From Lachnospiraceae bacterium UBA1755 (lineage in GTDB: Bacteria; Bacillota; Clostridia; Lachnospirales; Lachnospiraceae): a stretch of DNA of 25,912 nucleotides. Where the stretch lies: NCBI GenBank assembly GCA_002314805.1, contig DCHJ01000067.1:1-25912 (forward strand), given 5' to 3'. Shown one piece after another: positions 8,216 through 14,899 of this stretch (position 1 is its first letter; each line of letters starts with the position of its first letter). Position numbers and translations under genes: made by a program. Under the pieces are notes generated by a model. That model saw only the letters and a list, made by a program, of their open reading frames with translations, was not told where the DNA came from and did no database searches.

Positions 8216-8989
8216 ATGATTGATATTCTGAGCATATTTGCCAATACAAAGCCGGTGGTAGGCGTCATACACTCGCGTGGTGATTCTCCTGAGGATGCCG
8301 CTGCACTGGCAGAAAAAGAAATCAAAGCTTATTACGAAAACGGTCTCGACGGAATACTTGTCGAGACCTATTTCGGTAATTACCATAATGCGGCTGCAAT
8401 ACTGGAGCTGCTTCGCAGAAAGAAGCTGCCGGTCCCGTACGGCATCAACTGCCTCAATATCGATGCCATGACATTTGAGATGGCCAACGATTACGGATGT
8501 GCCTTCATGCAGATAGATTCTGTAGTCGGACATGTCAAGCCGAGGGATGAGGCTTCGCTGGGAGAATTTTTCAGGCGCTTCCGTGCAAGGACAGGTGCTG
8601 CCCTTATGGGCGGGGTACGCTTCAAGTATCAGCCGGTACTGTCTGAAAATACTCTTGAAGAGGATCTGCATATCGCAATGGACAGATGTGACTGTATATG
8701 CGTCACTCAGGATGCGACGGGTCAGGAGACTTCACCGGAGAGAATAAGGACGTTTAAGGATGTGATCGGAGCATTTCCTCTTTTTGTCTGTGCAGGAGTC
8801 ACGCCGGACAATGTGACAGAGCAGCTGGGCATAGCTGACGGAGCGGTGGTCGGGAGTTATTTCAAGGACAATTACAGGGATACCGGGATCGTATGCGGAG
8901 GCCATGTAAAGGAGATCATGGACAGGGTCAGGATGCTGAGACAGGCTGCGCAGCCGCAGTATTCCCGGACGGTGTCAGAGAGGTTATGA
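8216..8989 (+). CDS. BtpA/SgcQ-family TIM-barrel protein
   Basis: A 257-residue protein of the BtpA/SgcQ family, a phosphate-binding-type TIM barrel. Seen are VVGVIHSRGDSP at the N terminus, GLDGILVETYFGN, YGINCLNIDA, CVTQDATGQETSPERI and the C-terminal ADGAVVGSYFKDN, which match the family pattern and give a plausible phosphate-binding loop. BtpA was named for an effect on photosystem I in cyanobacteria, but in non-photosynthetic bacteria such as this the family is found in sugar or nucleoside-type catabolic operons and its reaction is poorly defined. It closes the liv operon and precedes a PfkB kinase, so a phosphorylated sugar intermediate is a reasonable guess. No terminator is evident after it. 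Confidence 0.8.
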   Translation: MIDILSIFANTKPVVGVIHSRGDSPEDAAALAEKEIKAYYENGLDGILVETYFGNYHNAAAILELLRRKKLPVPYGINCLNIDAMTFEMANDYGCAFMQIDSVVGHVKPRDEASLGEFFRRFRARTGAALMGGVRFKYQPVLSENTLEEDLHIAMDRCDCICVTQDATGQETSPERIRTFKDVIGAFPLFVCAGVTPDNVTEQLGIADGAVVGSYFKDNYRDTGIVCGGHVKEIMDRVRMLRQAAQPQYSRTVSERL

Positions 8990-9079
8990 GAAAAAACTCC
9001 TGGAAATTGCCTGCCTCCTGTTTATTCGCGGCGAATTCAGGGATAATGTCAGGTGATTTATGGAAAGACATGCTGCAAG

Positions 9080-9088
9080 TGGTACAAT
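9080..9088 (+). promoter_or_regulatory. Possible extended -10 promoter for the kinase/cupin pair
   Basis: TGGTACAAT (TGn plus TACAAT, hexamer at 9083-9088) lies 42 bases before the kinase ATG, inside the only sizeable gap (141 bases) of this locus. No convincing -35 hexamer is visible, so this depends on the extended -10 alone. Confidence 0.35.
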
Positions 9089-9130
9089 GGATCACTCATT
9101 GTGAAGAAATACGGCGGAGGGGGATTATCT

Positions 9131-10096
9131 ATGGATAAAGTGTTCTTTATCGGAGATGTTGCTCAGGATGAATACTACACGGCAGACAGATTTCCGAAGA
9201 TCAAGGAGAAGATCATAGTTCATGAGCTGCCTCCTATGATGGGCGGTTCCATCGCCAATGCTGCATGTGTATATGCGGCACTGGGGGGACGGCCTTATTT
9301 TATGACTGCTCTCAACAGAGGTCATATTACAAAAAAGCTGCTGGCATCTTTAAACGAGTACGGTATCAATACTGAACACATGGTCTTTGATGACAGCATT
9401 CCCGATGCACGATGCCTTGTGATCCTTGCAGAGGATGAGCATACTGTCTTTATACCCACCCTGGGTATAAAGAGGATCGACATCAGTGAAAAGGCTTTTG
9501 AGATGCTTAAGGAAAGCGATTTCGTATATACCAATTTCTGCGAGATCGCACCGGTTGCATACGGAGATATGAAGGCCCGGGACATATTGAAGACGCTGAA
9601 GGAAAACGGTACCAGAGTATTCTGCGATGCCGACTGCGGTGAGATGGAAGAAGGCTATGATGAGCTCCTCAGGTATATGGATGTGCTCTTTGTCAACGAG
9701 ATGGGAGAGATCTCCTTGCAGAATATCTATGGCTGCCGGTGGAAGGAGAAGCTTTTTGAGATGGGCCTTTCGACTGTCATAGTGACCAGAGCTGGGGACG
9801 GTTCGGATCTGTATGAAAGCAATGGCAACAATTATCACGTGAAGGGCATACAGGTGCCCGTAGCCGATGTAACAGGAGCCGGAGACACCTTCGGAGCCGG
9901 ATTTCTGTATGCAAGGACAAAGAGTGATGATAACAGGCTCTGTGCGGAGTTTGCCAATTATATGGCAGCAAGGTCGGTGACTGGGGTGGGAGCGCGTTAC
10001 GGTTCCTGCGCCGGAGCAGATATCAGAGGTTTCATATCGGAGCACGGAGGCAGACCGGAGGATTTTGAGATTATTTTGCGGGGGAATGACCTATGA
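9131..10096 (+). CDS. PfkB/ribokinase-family carbohydrate kinase
   Basis: A 321-residue kinase of the PfkB family, which transfers phosphate from ATP to a sugar or nucleoside hydroxyl. It shows the N-terminal glycine motif MMGGSIANAACVYAALGG and the C-terminal signature VTGAGDTFGAGF, in which Asp252 is the catalytic base. The ATG at 9131 follows a G-rich GGAGGGGG site; an upstream in-frame ATG at 9053 would add 26 residues of unlikely sequence. The last four bases overlap the next gene (ATGA), so the kinase and the AllA-like cupin are made together. The substrate is unknown; the combination with a BtpA-family protein and a Liv-type importer suggests that the imported compound carries, or releases, a sugar. 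Confidence 0.88.
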   Translation: MDKVFFIGDVAQDEYYTADRFPKIKEKIIVHELPPMMGGSIANAACVYAALGGRPYFMTALNRGHITKKLLASLNEYGINTEHMVFDDSIPDARCLVILAEDEHTVFIPTLGIKRIDISEKAFEMLKESDFVYTNFCEIAPVAYGDMKARDILKTLKENGTRVFCDADCGEMEEGYDELLRYMDVLFVNEMGEISLQNIYGCRWKEKLFEMGLSTVIVTRAGDGSDLYESNGNNYHVKGIQVPVADVTGAGDTFGAGFLYARTKSDDNRLCAEFANYMAARSVTGVGARYGSCAGADIRGFISEHGGRPEDFEIILRGNDL

Positions 10097-10584
10097 GATC
10101 GATAAAGGCCCGGGACATTACTGAGACCGATTATGGGAAATACGGGAAGCTTTTCAATCTTTCAGGAGAAGGTGCAGATACAGGAAATACCAACTATTCA
10201 GAGGGAGAAGGCTGGTCCGATACGGATACGGCTGTCCCGCTGATCGATACAACAGGCAGGCTGGGCTATACATTTGCAAAGAAGGCACCCTTTGAACTGC
10301 ATGAGATGGAACGGCATTCCCATACTCAGGAGGCGCAGATACTCTCCGATCAGCCGGTGGTGCTGTGTGTTGCGGAGTATAGGGGAGAGAGACCGCTGGC
10401 AGAGGATGTTGAGGCCGTGATAATAAGGCCTGGTCAGGTATTTGTGCTGGACAGGGACGTGTGGCATACCGCTGCCCACGGTCTGCTTCATGACGGACGT
10501 ACCTACTGGATGGCAGATGTCTTTGACGGAGAACCGACATTCTGGGAAAACATTGAAGGCGGACCGGTATATATCGAAATATAA
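10093..10584 (+). CDS. AllA-like cupin (ureidoglycolate lyase family)
   Basis: A 163-residue cupin resembling ureidoglycolate lyase AllA (about 160 residues), which splits ureidoglycolate into glyoxylate and urea. The shared core is LHEMERHSHTQEAQ (His75), a following run of beta-strands, and VLDRDVWHTAAHG with His125, corresponding to the HxxERH and YHRNVWHHPL regions of AllA as I remember them. The start overlaps the kinase stop by four bases. No allantoinase or allantoate genes are in the window, so the classical purine pathway is not supported here. It could be a lyase for another ureido or N-acyl hemiaminal, or an isomerase-like cupin. Family placement is fairly firm, the reaction is not. 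Confidence 0.65.
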   Translation: MRSIKARDITETDYGKYGKLFNLSGEGADTGNTNYSEGEGWSDTDTAVPLIDTTGRLGYTFAKKAPFELHEMERHSHTQEAQILSDQPVVLCVAEYRGERPLAEDVEAVIIRPGQVFVLDRDVWHTAAHGLLHDGRTYWMADVFDGEPTFWENIEGGPVYIEI

Positions 10585-10589
10585 GCTGA

Positions 10590-10712
10590 CGATCGGGAGG
10601 ATACGGCAGCCCCTTCTGTTCATCCCGGTGTACTCCGGATCAGATCGAAGAGATGACGCGGGAGCAGATAGCATCCAATCAGCGGGATGGATTCCTGACG
10701 GATTTTAAATAA
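10590..10712 (+). pseudogene. Coding-like remnant after the AllA-like gene
   Basis: One frame is open from a stop at 10587 to a TAA at 10710-10712 and ends in a protein-like hydrophilic stretch containing TPDQIEEMTREQIASNQ and GFLTDFK. The only ATG (10653) would give 19 residues, with no good ribosome binding site. It looks like the tail of a lost gene rather than a functional one. No family recognised. Confidence 0.25.
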
Positions 10713-10805
10713 AGAGTCACAACAAATTTCGGACATATCATCATACATAAAAACGTCTGGTATAAAAACCATGTAAAATCAAGTGAATTTTGCGTATCTA
10801 TTCCT

Positions 10806-10835
10806 ACAAAGTACAGACTATAGTCTGTACTTTGT
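10806..10835. terminator. Perfect 30-bp palindrome: bidirectional terminator or operator
   Basis: ACAAAGTACAGACTA (10806-10820) is followed directly by its exact reverse complement (10821-10835). As RNA it would fold into GUACAGAC-UAUA-GUCUGUAC with an A-rich 5' flank and a UUUGUUCU tail, so a bidirectional terminator for the kinase/cupin transcript is plausible. Its perfect symmetry, and its end only 6 bases before the -35 of the putP promoter, equally suit a binding site for a dimeric regulator. Confidence 0.55.
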
Positions 10836-10841
10836 TCTGCA

Positions 10842-10870
10842 TTGCCGTCTTGTTAAATATATGCTATAGT
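10842..10870 (+). promoter_or_regulatory. Sigma-A-type promoter with extended -10 for putP
   Basis: TTGCCG (10842-10847), a 17-base spacer ending in TGC, and TATAGT (10865-10870). A second TGA-TACAAT element lies at 10893-10901. Starting near 10877, the transcript would have a leader of about 290 bases before putP. Confidence 0.6.
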
Positions 10871-10876
10871 AAATCA

Positions 10877-11166
10877 CGTTGTGTGTCACTGTTGATACAA
10901 TGACGGGGCTCACATGACGTTTCGACGCATTCTTCTGTGGTCTGTTCAGGTGATATAAGCAGAGTATTGGCCTGCATTTTTCGTCAGTTCATACTTGCAG
11001 AAGGCTCTGCGTTTTGCCGCAGGGGTTTACATGTGGCAGGATCGGGTTATTCCGTAATAAAGCCGGCTGTGCGGCAGGTACCGCAGCGGTCAGGATGGCA
11101 TATGCTGCCGGACTGACGGAGACGGTACCGGGTACTGGACCGGCATAAGGATAGAAGGGAAAAGTT
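10877..11166 (+). other. Long, structured, G+C-rich leader of putP
   Basis: No gene is convincing here. The last 100 bases can pair: GTCAG..GGCA..TGCC..CTGAC forms a hairpin around 11091-11119, and GGTACC-type stretches follow. A 17-codon frame starts at an ATG at 11096 and ends before the putP ribosome binding site, but without a good ribosome binding site of its own. I could not match the leader to a riboswitch class I know. CTGACGGAG here recurs in the leader before 14900. Confidence 0.35.
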
Positions 11167-12624
11167 ATGTTTAATGCAGAAAGTATTGTTTTTGTGATCT
11201 ACCTGGCTTTCATGCTGGGTATTGGCGTTTACTTCTTCTTCAAGTCAAGGAATGGCGGTGAGAAGGAATATTTCCTTGGCGGACGTCAGATGGGTGCATG
11301 GGTCTCAGCCCTCAGTGCCGGTGCATCTGATATGAGTGCATGGGTGCTTATGGGACTTCCTGCATCTGTATATGCACTGGGTCTCGGACAGGCCTGGGTC
11401 GCTATCGGACTTGCGATCGGCTATGCAGTCTCATGGCTGTGGGAGGCCGGACGTCTCCGTAAGTTCACCATCGTAGCCAATGATTCGATCACGCTGCCCC
11501 AGTATCTCACCAACAGATTTTTAAGTGCCAATAAGTCACTTCAGGTCATCTGCGCAGTTATCTTCCTTGTTGCATATACGATCTATGCGGCATCAAGCAT
11601 GAAGGCCTGCGGCACACTGTTCCATACTGTGCTCGGGGTCGATGCAAAGGTGGCGATGTATGTTGCTTCTGCAATCATCATCCTTTACACATTCCTCGGC
11701 GGATTCTCGGCTGTATGCTGGACTGATTTCTTCCAGGGACTTCTCATGCTGGGAGCACTCCTTATCGCACCTATCTTTGCGCTGCTGGTAGTTAATGCCG
11801 GCGGCGGTGCAGCAGGAGGGTTTGATTCAGTGTCTGCTGATTACTGGAATCTCTTCAGTGACTGGAAGGTGATCCTTTCGGGTCTGGGCTGGGGTCTGGG
11901 CTATTTCGGAATGCCGCATATCATTGTAAGATTCATGAGCATCAAGTCTGACAGGGAGCTCAGAAAGAGCGCAAGGATCGGTATCTCTTGGAACGTGCTC
12001 ATAGTTATCTTCTCAGTAGCGGCAGGCTGTATAGGCCATCTCCTTCTCGGTGAGATCGACGACAGTTCCACAGTGTTTATCCAGATGGTAAGGATGATAT
12101 TCCCTGCAGTGATCTCGGGTATCCTTCTTTCAGCTATCCTTGCTGCATCGATGTCAACTGCCGATTCACAGCTCCTTACGGCTTCATCAGCATTTGCCAG
12201 CGACGTATACAAGCCTATCATCCGCAAGGGCAGGTCATCAGACAGAGAGATGCTCTGGATAGGACGTATCGTGGTTATCGTGATTTCAGTCATCGCGCTT
12301 ATCATCGCCTCCGATCCCGGCAGCGGTTCGATCATGGATCTTGTAAGCAATGCATGGGGTATCTTCGGCGCAGCCTTCGGTCCGGTCATCATCCTGAGCC
12401 TCTGCTGGAAGAGATTCAACTTTGCCGGTGCTCTTGCAGGCATCATCACAGGTGCTGCTGTGGATGGATTATGGCTTGCATTCCTGTCATCCACAGGTAT
12501 CTACGAGATCATCCCCGGCTTCATCGCAAGTCTTATCGCAGCTGTGGCTGTAACACTTCTCACAAAAGAGCCTTCGGATGAAGTTAAGGCACTCTTTGAC
12601 AAGGCAGTGGCATACGAAGACTGA
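11167..12624 (+). CDS. putP: PutP-type sodium/proline symporter (SSS family)
   Basis: A 485-residue integral membrane protein of the sodium:solute symporter family, expected to have about 13 membrane segments. Segments typical of PutP are GASDMSAWVLMGLPASVYAL, ITLPQYLTNRF, FLGGFSAVCWTDFFQG, GLGYFGMPHIIVRFM and ILAASMSTADSQLL. Length is close to PutP (about 500). AAGGGA lies upstream of ATG 11167. PutP imports L-proline with Na+; relatives take other small acids. The gene stands alone between a promoter and a terminator, just before the aconitase X genes, whose known bacterial substrate is a hydroxyproline, so transport of proline or hydroxyproline fits (inference). Confidence 0.9.
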   Translation: MFNAESIVFVIYLAFMLGIGVYFFFKSRNGGEKEYFLGGRQMGAWVSALSAGASDMSAWVLMGLPASVYALGLGQAWVAIGLAIGYAVSWLWEAGRLRKFTIVANDSITLPQYLTNRFLSANKSLQVICAVIFLVAYTIYAASSMKACGTLFHTVLGVDAKVAMYVASAIIILYTFLGGFSAVCWTDFFQGLLMLGALLIAPIFALLVVNAGGGAAGGFDSVSADYWNLFSDWKVILSGLGWGLGYFGMPHIIVRFMSIKSDRELRKSARIGISWNVLIVIFSVAAGCIGHLLLGEIDDSSTVFIQMVRMIFPAVISGILLSAILAASMSTADSQLLTASSAFASDVYKPIIRKGRSSDREMLWIGRIVVIVISVIALIIASDPGSGSIMDLVSNAWGIFGAAFGPVIILSLCWKRFNFAGALAGIITGAAVDGLWLAFLSSTGIYEIIPGFIASLIAAVAVTLLTKEPSDEVKALFDKAVAYED

Positions 12625-12638
12625 AAATGAGCGGGAGC

Positions 12639-12695
12639 TGCGGGTGTGAAGGATACAGTGCATGTCTTCAGCTGATTCCGGCATGCGCACCCGCA
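12639..12695 (+). other. Hairpin arms after putP
   Basis: TGCGGGTG (12639-12646) and CACCCGCA (12688-12695) are exact reverse complements 41 bases apart, with no U-tract behind them. They may protect the 3' end of the putP mRNA or be incidental. Confidence 0.3.
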
Positions 12696-12762
12696 ATTCA
12701 AAGGCGATATCAGAGCCGTACCGGATACCGGCGTGGCTGAAAAACAGAAAAAATTGTGCAAA

Positions 12763-12800
12763 TGGCTCGATATATCCGGTATATCGGGCCATGTTTTATT
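12763..12800 (+). terminator. Rho-independent terminator after putP
   Basis: TGGCTCGATATA (12763-12774), loop TCCGG, then TATATCGGGCCA (12780-12791): a 12-bp stem with one G-U pair, followed by TGTTTTATT. An A-rich run upstream (12740-12753) means it might also work for the other strand. Confidence 0.85.
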
Positions 12801-12827
12801 GCTAAAGTACTAAAATTCAAGTATCAT
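12799..12827 (+). promoter_or_regulatory. Promoter for the aconitase X genes
   Basis: TTGCTA (12799-12804), a 17-base spacer and TATCAT (12822-12827), beginning inside the terminator tail. A second hexamer TATGAT lies at 12828-12833. The leader would be under 30 bases. The same -35 hexamer TTGCTA is used at 1277. Confidence 0.5.
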
Positions 12828-12861
12828 TATGATATCAATCTTTTTAGAGGAGGGCCGCCTT

Positions 12862-14136
12862 ATGATTTTGAATGAGGAGCAGCAGGCACTGCTGGACGGA
12901 AAGCAGGGCGAGATGATGGCTAAGGTTATGAAGACCCTTGTCATGTACGGCGAGGCATTCGGCGCGGAGCGTATGGTGCCGGTGACCAGCGAGTACGGGC
13001 ATTCGGTTATCAGCTTTGGTCTGAGTGTAATGGATCCGGTCATGGACCTGTTTGACAGGCTCATTGAAGCAGGTGCTGTGTGCAAACAGAAGATTTCCGC
13101 AGATCCGGTTCCGATGGCAAAGAATGTACCCTCAAATCCGGTGCTTGATCTGGTGTTTAAAAAGTTTATGTACAATCGCCAGAAAAGGATTGAAAGTCAG
13201 CTTAAGAAGTTTGGAATGCTTGAGGACAATGCATTTACCTGCGCATGCTATCTCCCTGAGATAGGCAATGTGCCTAAACGTGGGGATGTGCTTTCATGGG
13301 CTGAGTCCTCTGCAGTCGTGTATGCCAATTCGGTGCTCGGTGCAAAGTGCAACCGCAATTCGGGCATCATTGAGATATTCGGATCAGTAGTGGGCTATGT
13401 GCCGGAGTTCGGTTTTCTGACTGAGGATGGGCGTAAGGCTGACTGGATCGTTGAGATCAAGACTACAAAGAAGCCTGAGGCGCAGATACTGGGTTCGGCT
13501 GTAGGCATGAAGGTGCTGGAAGAGGTTCCTTATATCGTGGGGCTTGATAAGTGGATCGGTACGGAGCTTACTCCGGAGACCGTGGCTTATCTTAAGGATT
13601 TCGGAGCCGCAACGGCATCCAACGGTTCTGTGGGTCTGTATCATATCGATAATCTGACTCCGGAGGCTAAGGAGCAGGGCATGGGTCTGCTGAGAGAAAA
13701 TGTGAAGACCTATGTGATCGATGATGCCGAGCTTCAGAGGATTCAGGACGGGTATCCCTGTATCTGGAAGGATAAGGATGCAAAGCCTAAGCTCTGCTTT
13801 ATGGGATGCCCGCATATGACATATGAGCAGCTTGTGGAGTGGACTGTCAGGGTTGAAGCGGCACTTAAGGCGGCAGGCAACTCAAAGGTACTGGTTCCGA
13901 CAGTATTTACCACGGCTCCGGCAATCGAGGAGAAGTTTGCGGCGTCTGAGTATGCCGCAAGGCTCAAGGCTACAGGTATAGTGGTAAGTCATATCTGTCC
14001 GCTTATGTATATGAACAATCCGCTTGCCAAGAAGATGCCGGTGATCACATCTTCCAATAAGCTGAGGACATATACCAGCGCACGTTTCTATAATGACGAC
14101 AGGATCCTGAGTATCATCACAAAGGAGGGCAAATAA
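12862..14136 (+). CDS. acnX: Aconitase X large (catalytic) subunit, likely cis-3-hydroxyproline dehydratase type
   Basis: A 424-residue AcnX catalytic subunit (DUF521). Known bacterial members dehydrate cis-3-hydroxy-L-proline to pyrroline-2-carboxylate; archaeal ones act on mevalonate 5-phosphate. Motifs seen: TCACYLPEIGNVPKRGDVLSW, AESSAVVYANSVLGAK, FMGCPHM and SHICPLMY. Cysteines available for the Fe-S cluster are Cys127, Cys129, Cys163, Cys316 and Cys379. The start is set by AGAGGAGGG 8 bases before ATG 12862; a frame extension to 12829 is unlikely because it contains this site. The stop abuts the next ATG with no gap. A PutP symporter upstream supports a proline-type substrate; there are no mevalonate genes nearby. 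Confidence 0.85.
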   Translation: MILNEEQQALLDGKQGEMMAKVMKTLVMYGEAFGAERMVPVTSEYGHSVISFGLSVMDPVMDLFDRLIEAGAVCKQKISADPVPMAKNVPSNPVLDLVFKKFMYNRQKRIESQLKKFGMLEDNAFTCACYLPEIGNVPKRGDVLSWAESSAVVYANSVLGAKCNRNSGIIEIFGSVVGYVPEFGFLTEDGRKADWIVEIKTTKKPEAQILGSAVGMKVLEEVPYIVGLDKWIGTELTPETVAYLKDFGAATASNGSVGLYHIDNLTPEAKEQGMGLLRENVKTYVIDDAELQRIQDGYPCIWKDKDAKPKLCFMGCPHMTYEQLVEWTVRVEAALKAAGNSKVLVPTVFTTAPAIEEKFAASEYAARLKATGIVVSHICPLMYMNNPLAKKMPVITSSNKLRTYTSARFYNDDRILSIITKEGK

Positions 14137-14580
14137 ATGGCAAAGACATTTAAAGGCAGAGTAGTTGCTCCGGGCAGCTGCAAGGCTCCGGCTCTCGTAA
14201 GCCACGGCGGCTTTAATACACTGGCAAGCTTCCAGTCGGCACTTATGTTCGGCGGCAAGGAGGCAAAATGCGGCGATCAGAATAATCCTGACTGCTATGA
14301 GAAGGCGATGGGAGGCACTGCTTTATGCCTGCCTGAGACGATCGGATCCACCACGGGAGGTATGGTGCTTTATGCGGCGGTCGCAGCAGGCAAGAATCCG
14401 GCGTGCATGCTTTTTTCCAAGCCCATCGATTCACTGGCAGCTTCAGGAGCGATCCTGGCAGCAAATTTCCTTGAGCAGAAGATGCCTGTTGTGGACAAGC
14501 TGGGTCAGGAGTTTCTTGACTATGTAAGAGACGGCATGATGATCACTGTGGATGAGGAAGGCAACGTCACGGTAGAATAG
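14137..14580 (+). CDS. Aconitase X small (swivel) subunit
   Basis: A 147-residue AcnX swivel-domain protein (DUF126). In many bacteria it is fused to the large subunit; here it is a separate gene starting on the base after the large subunit's stop, with AAAGGAGGG upstream. Typical parts are GRVVAPGSCKAPALVS at the start, the Ser/Thr/Gly loop IGSTTGGMVLYAAV, and PVVDKLGQEF near the end. The two products should form one enzyme, with this domain closing over the active site and supplying the conserved serine loop. The separate-subunit layout resembles archaeal and some bacterial AcnX. Confidence 0.85.
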   Translation: MAKTFKGRVVAPGSCKAPALVSHGGFNTLASFQSALMFGGKEAKCGDQNNPDCYEKAMGGTALCLPETIGSTTGGMVLYAAVAAGKNPACMLFSKPIDSLAASGAILAANFLEQKMPVVDKLGQEFLDYVRDGMMITVDEEGNVTVE

Positions 14581-14661
14581 ATCTGCGCCGCGCATGGCTG
14601 AAAAGCCGCAGAGGGATACGGCCGGTCAGCGGGTGCCCTGGGGGGCAGCAGACGGCAGGCA

Positions 14662-14741
14662 GGTACTGACCCGGAAAGGGCGGGGGCTGCTGTTACTGAC
14701 GGAGTGAAGACCGGTGCGGCCGGTACTGACCGGGAAATGGC
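14662..14741. repeat. Direct repeat within the 319-base gap before the flavoenzyme
   Basis: GGTACTGACCCGGAAAGGGC (14662-14681) and GGTACTGACCGGGAAATGGC (14722-14741) match at 18 of 20 positions, exactly 60 bases apart; a partial third copy TTACTGACGGAG lies between them. The rest of the gap 14581-14899 is G-rich, with no convincing gene, promoter or terminator. Together with the absence of a terminator after 14580 this allows read-through from the AcnX genes. Confidence 0.5.
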
Positions 14742-14899
14742 TGAATTCAGTCAGACCTGTGCATAAATAAGAGAGACATTCAGCAGCAACAGGTACAGAC
14801 CTCAGGCAGACTGCAAAGAAGATTGTACCTGCAGCATAATAAAAGCAAACATATATCGGCAGCGGCAGCCAGGGGGCTGCGGCAGGCCAGGGAGGGCAC

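Noticed and set aside
10877..11166. Glycine or other known riboswitch before putP
   Set aside because: I could not find conserved core sequences of the glycine, lysine, SAM, TPP or guanidine classes.
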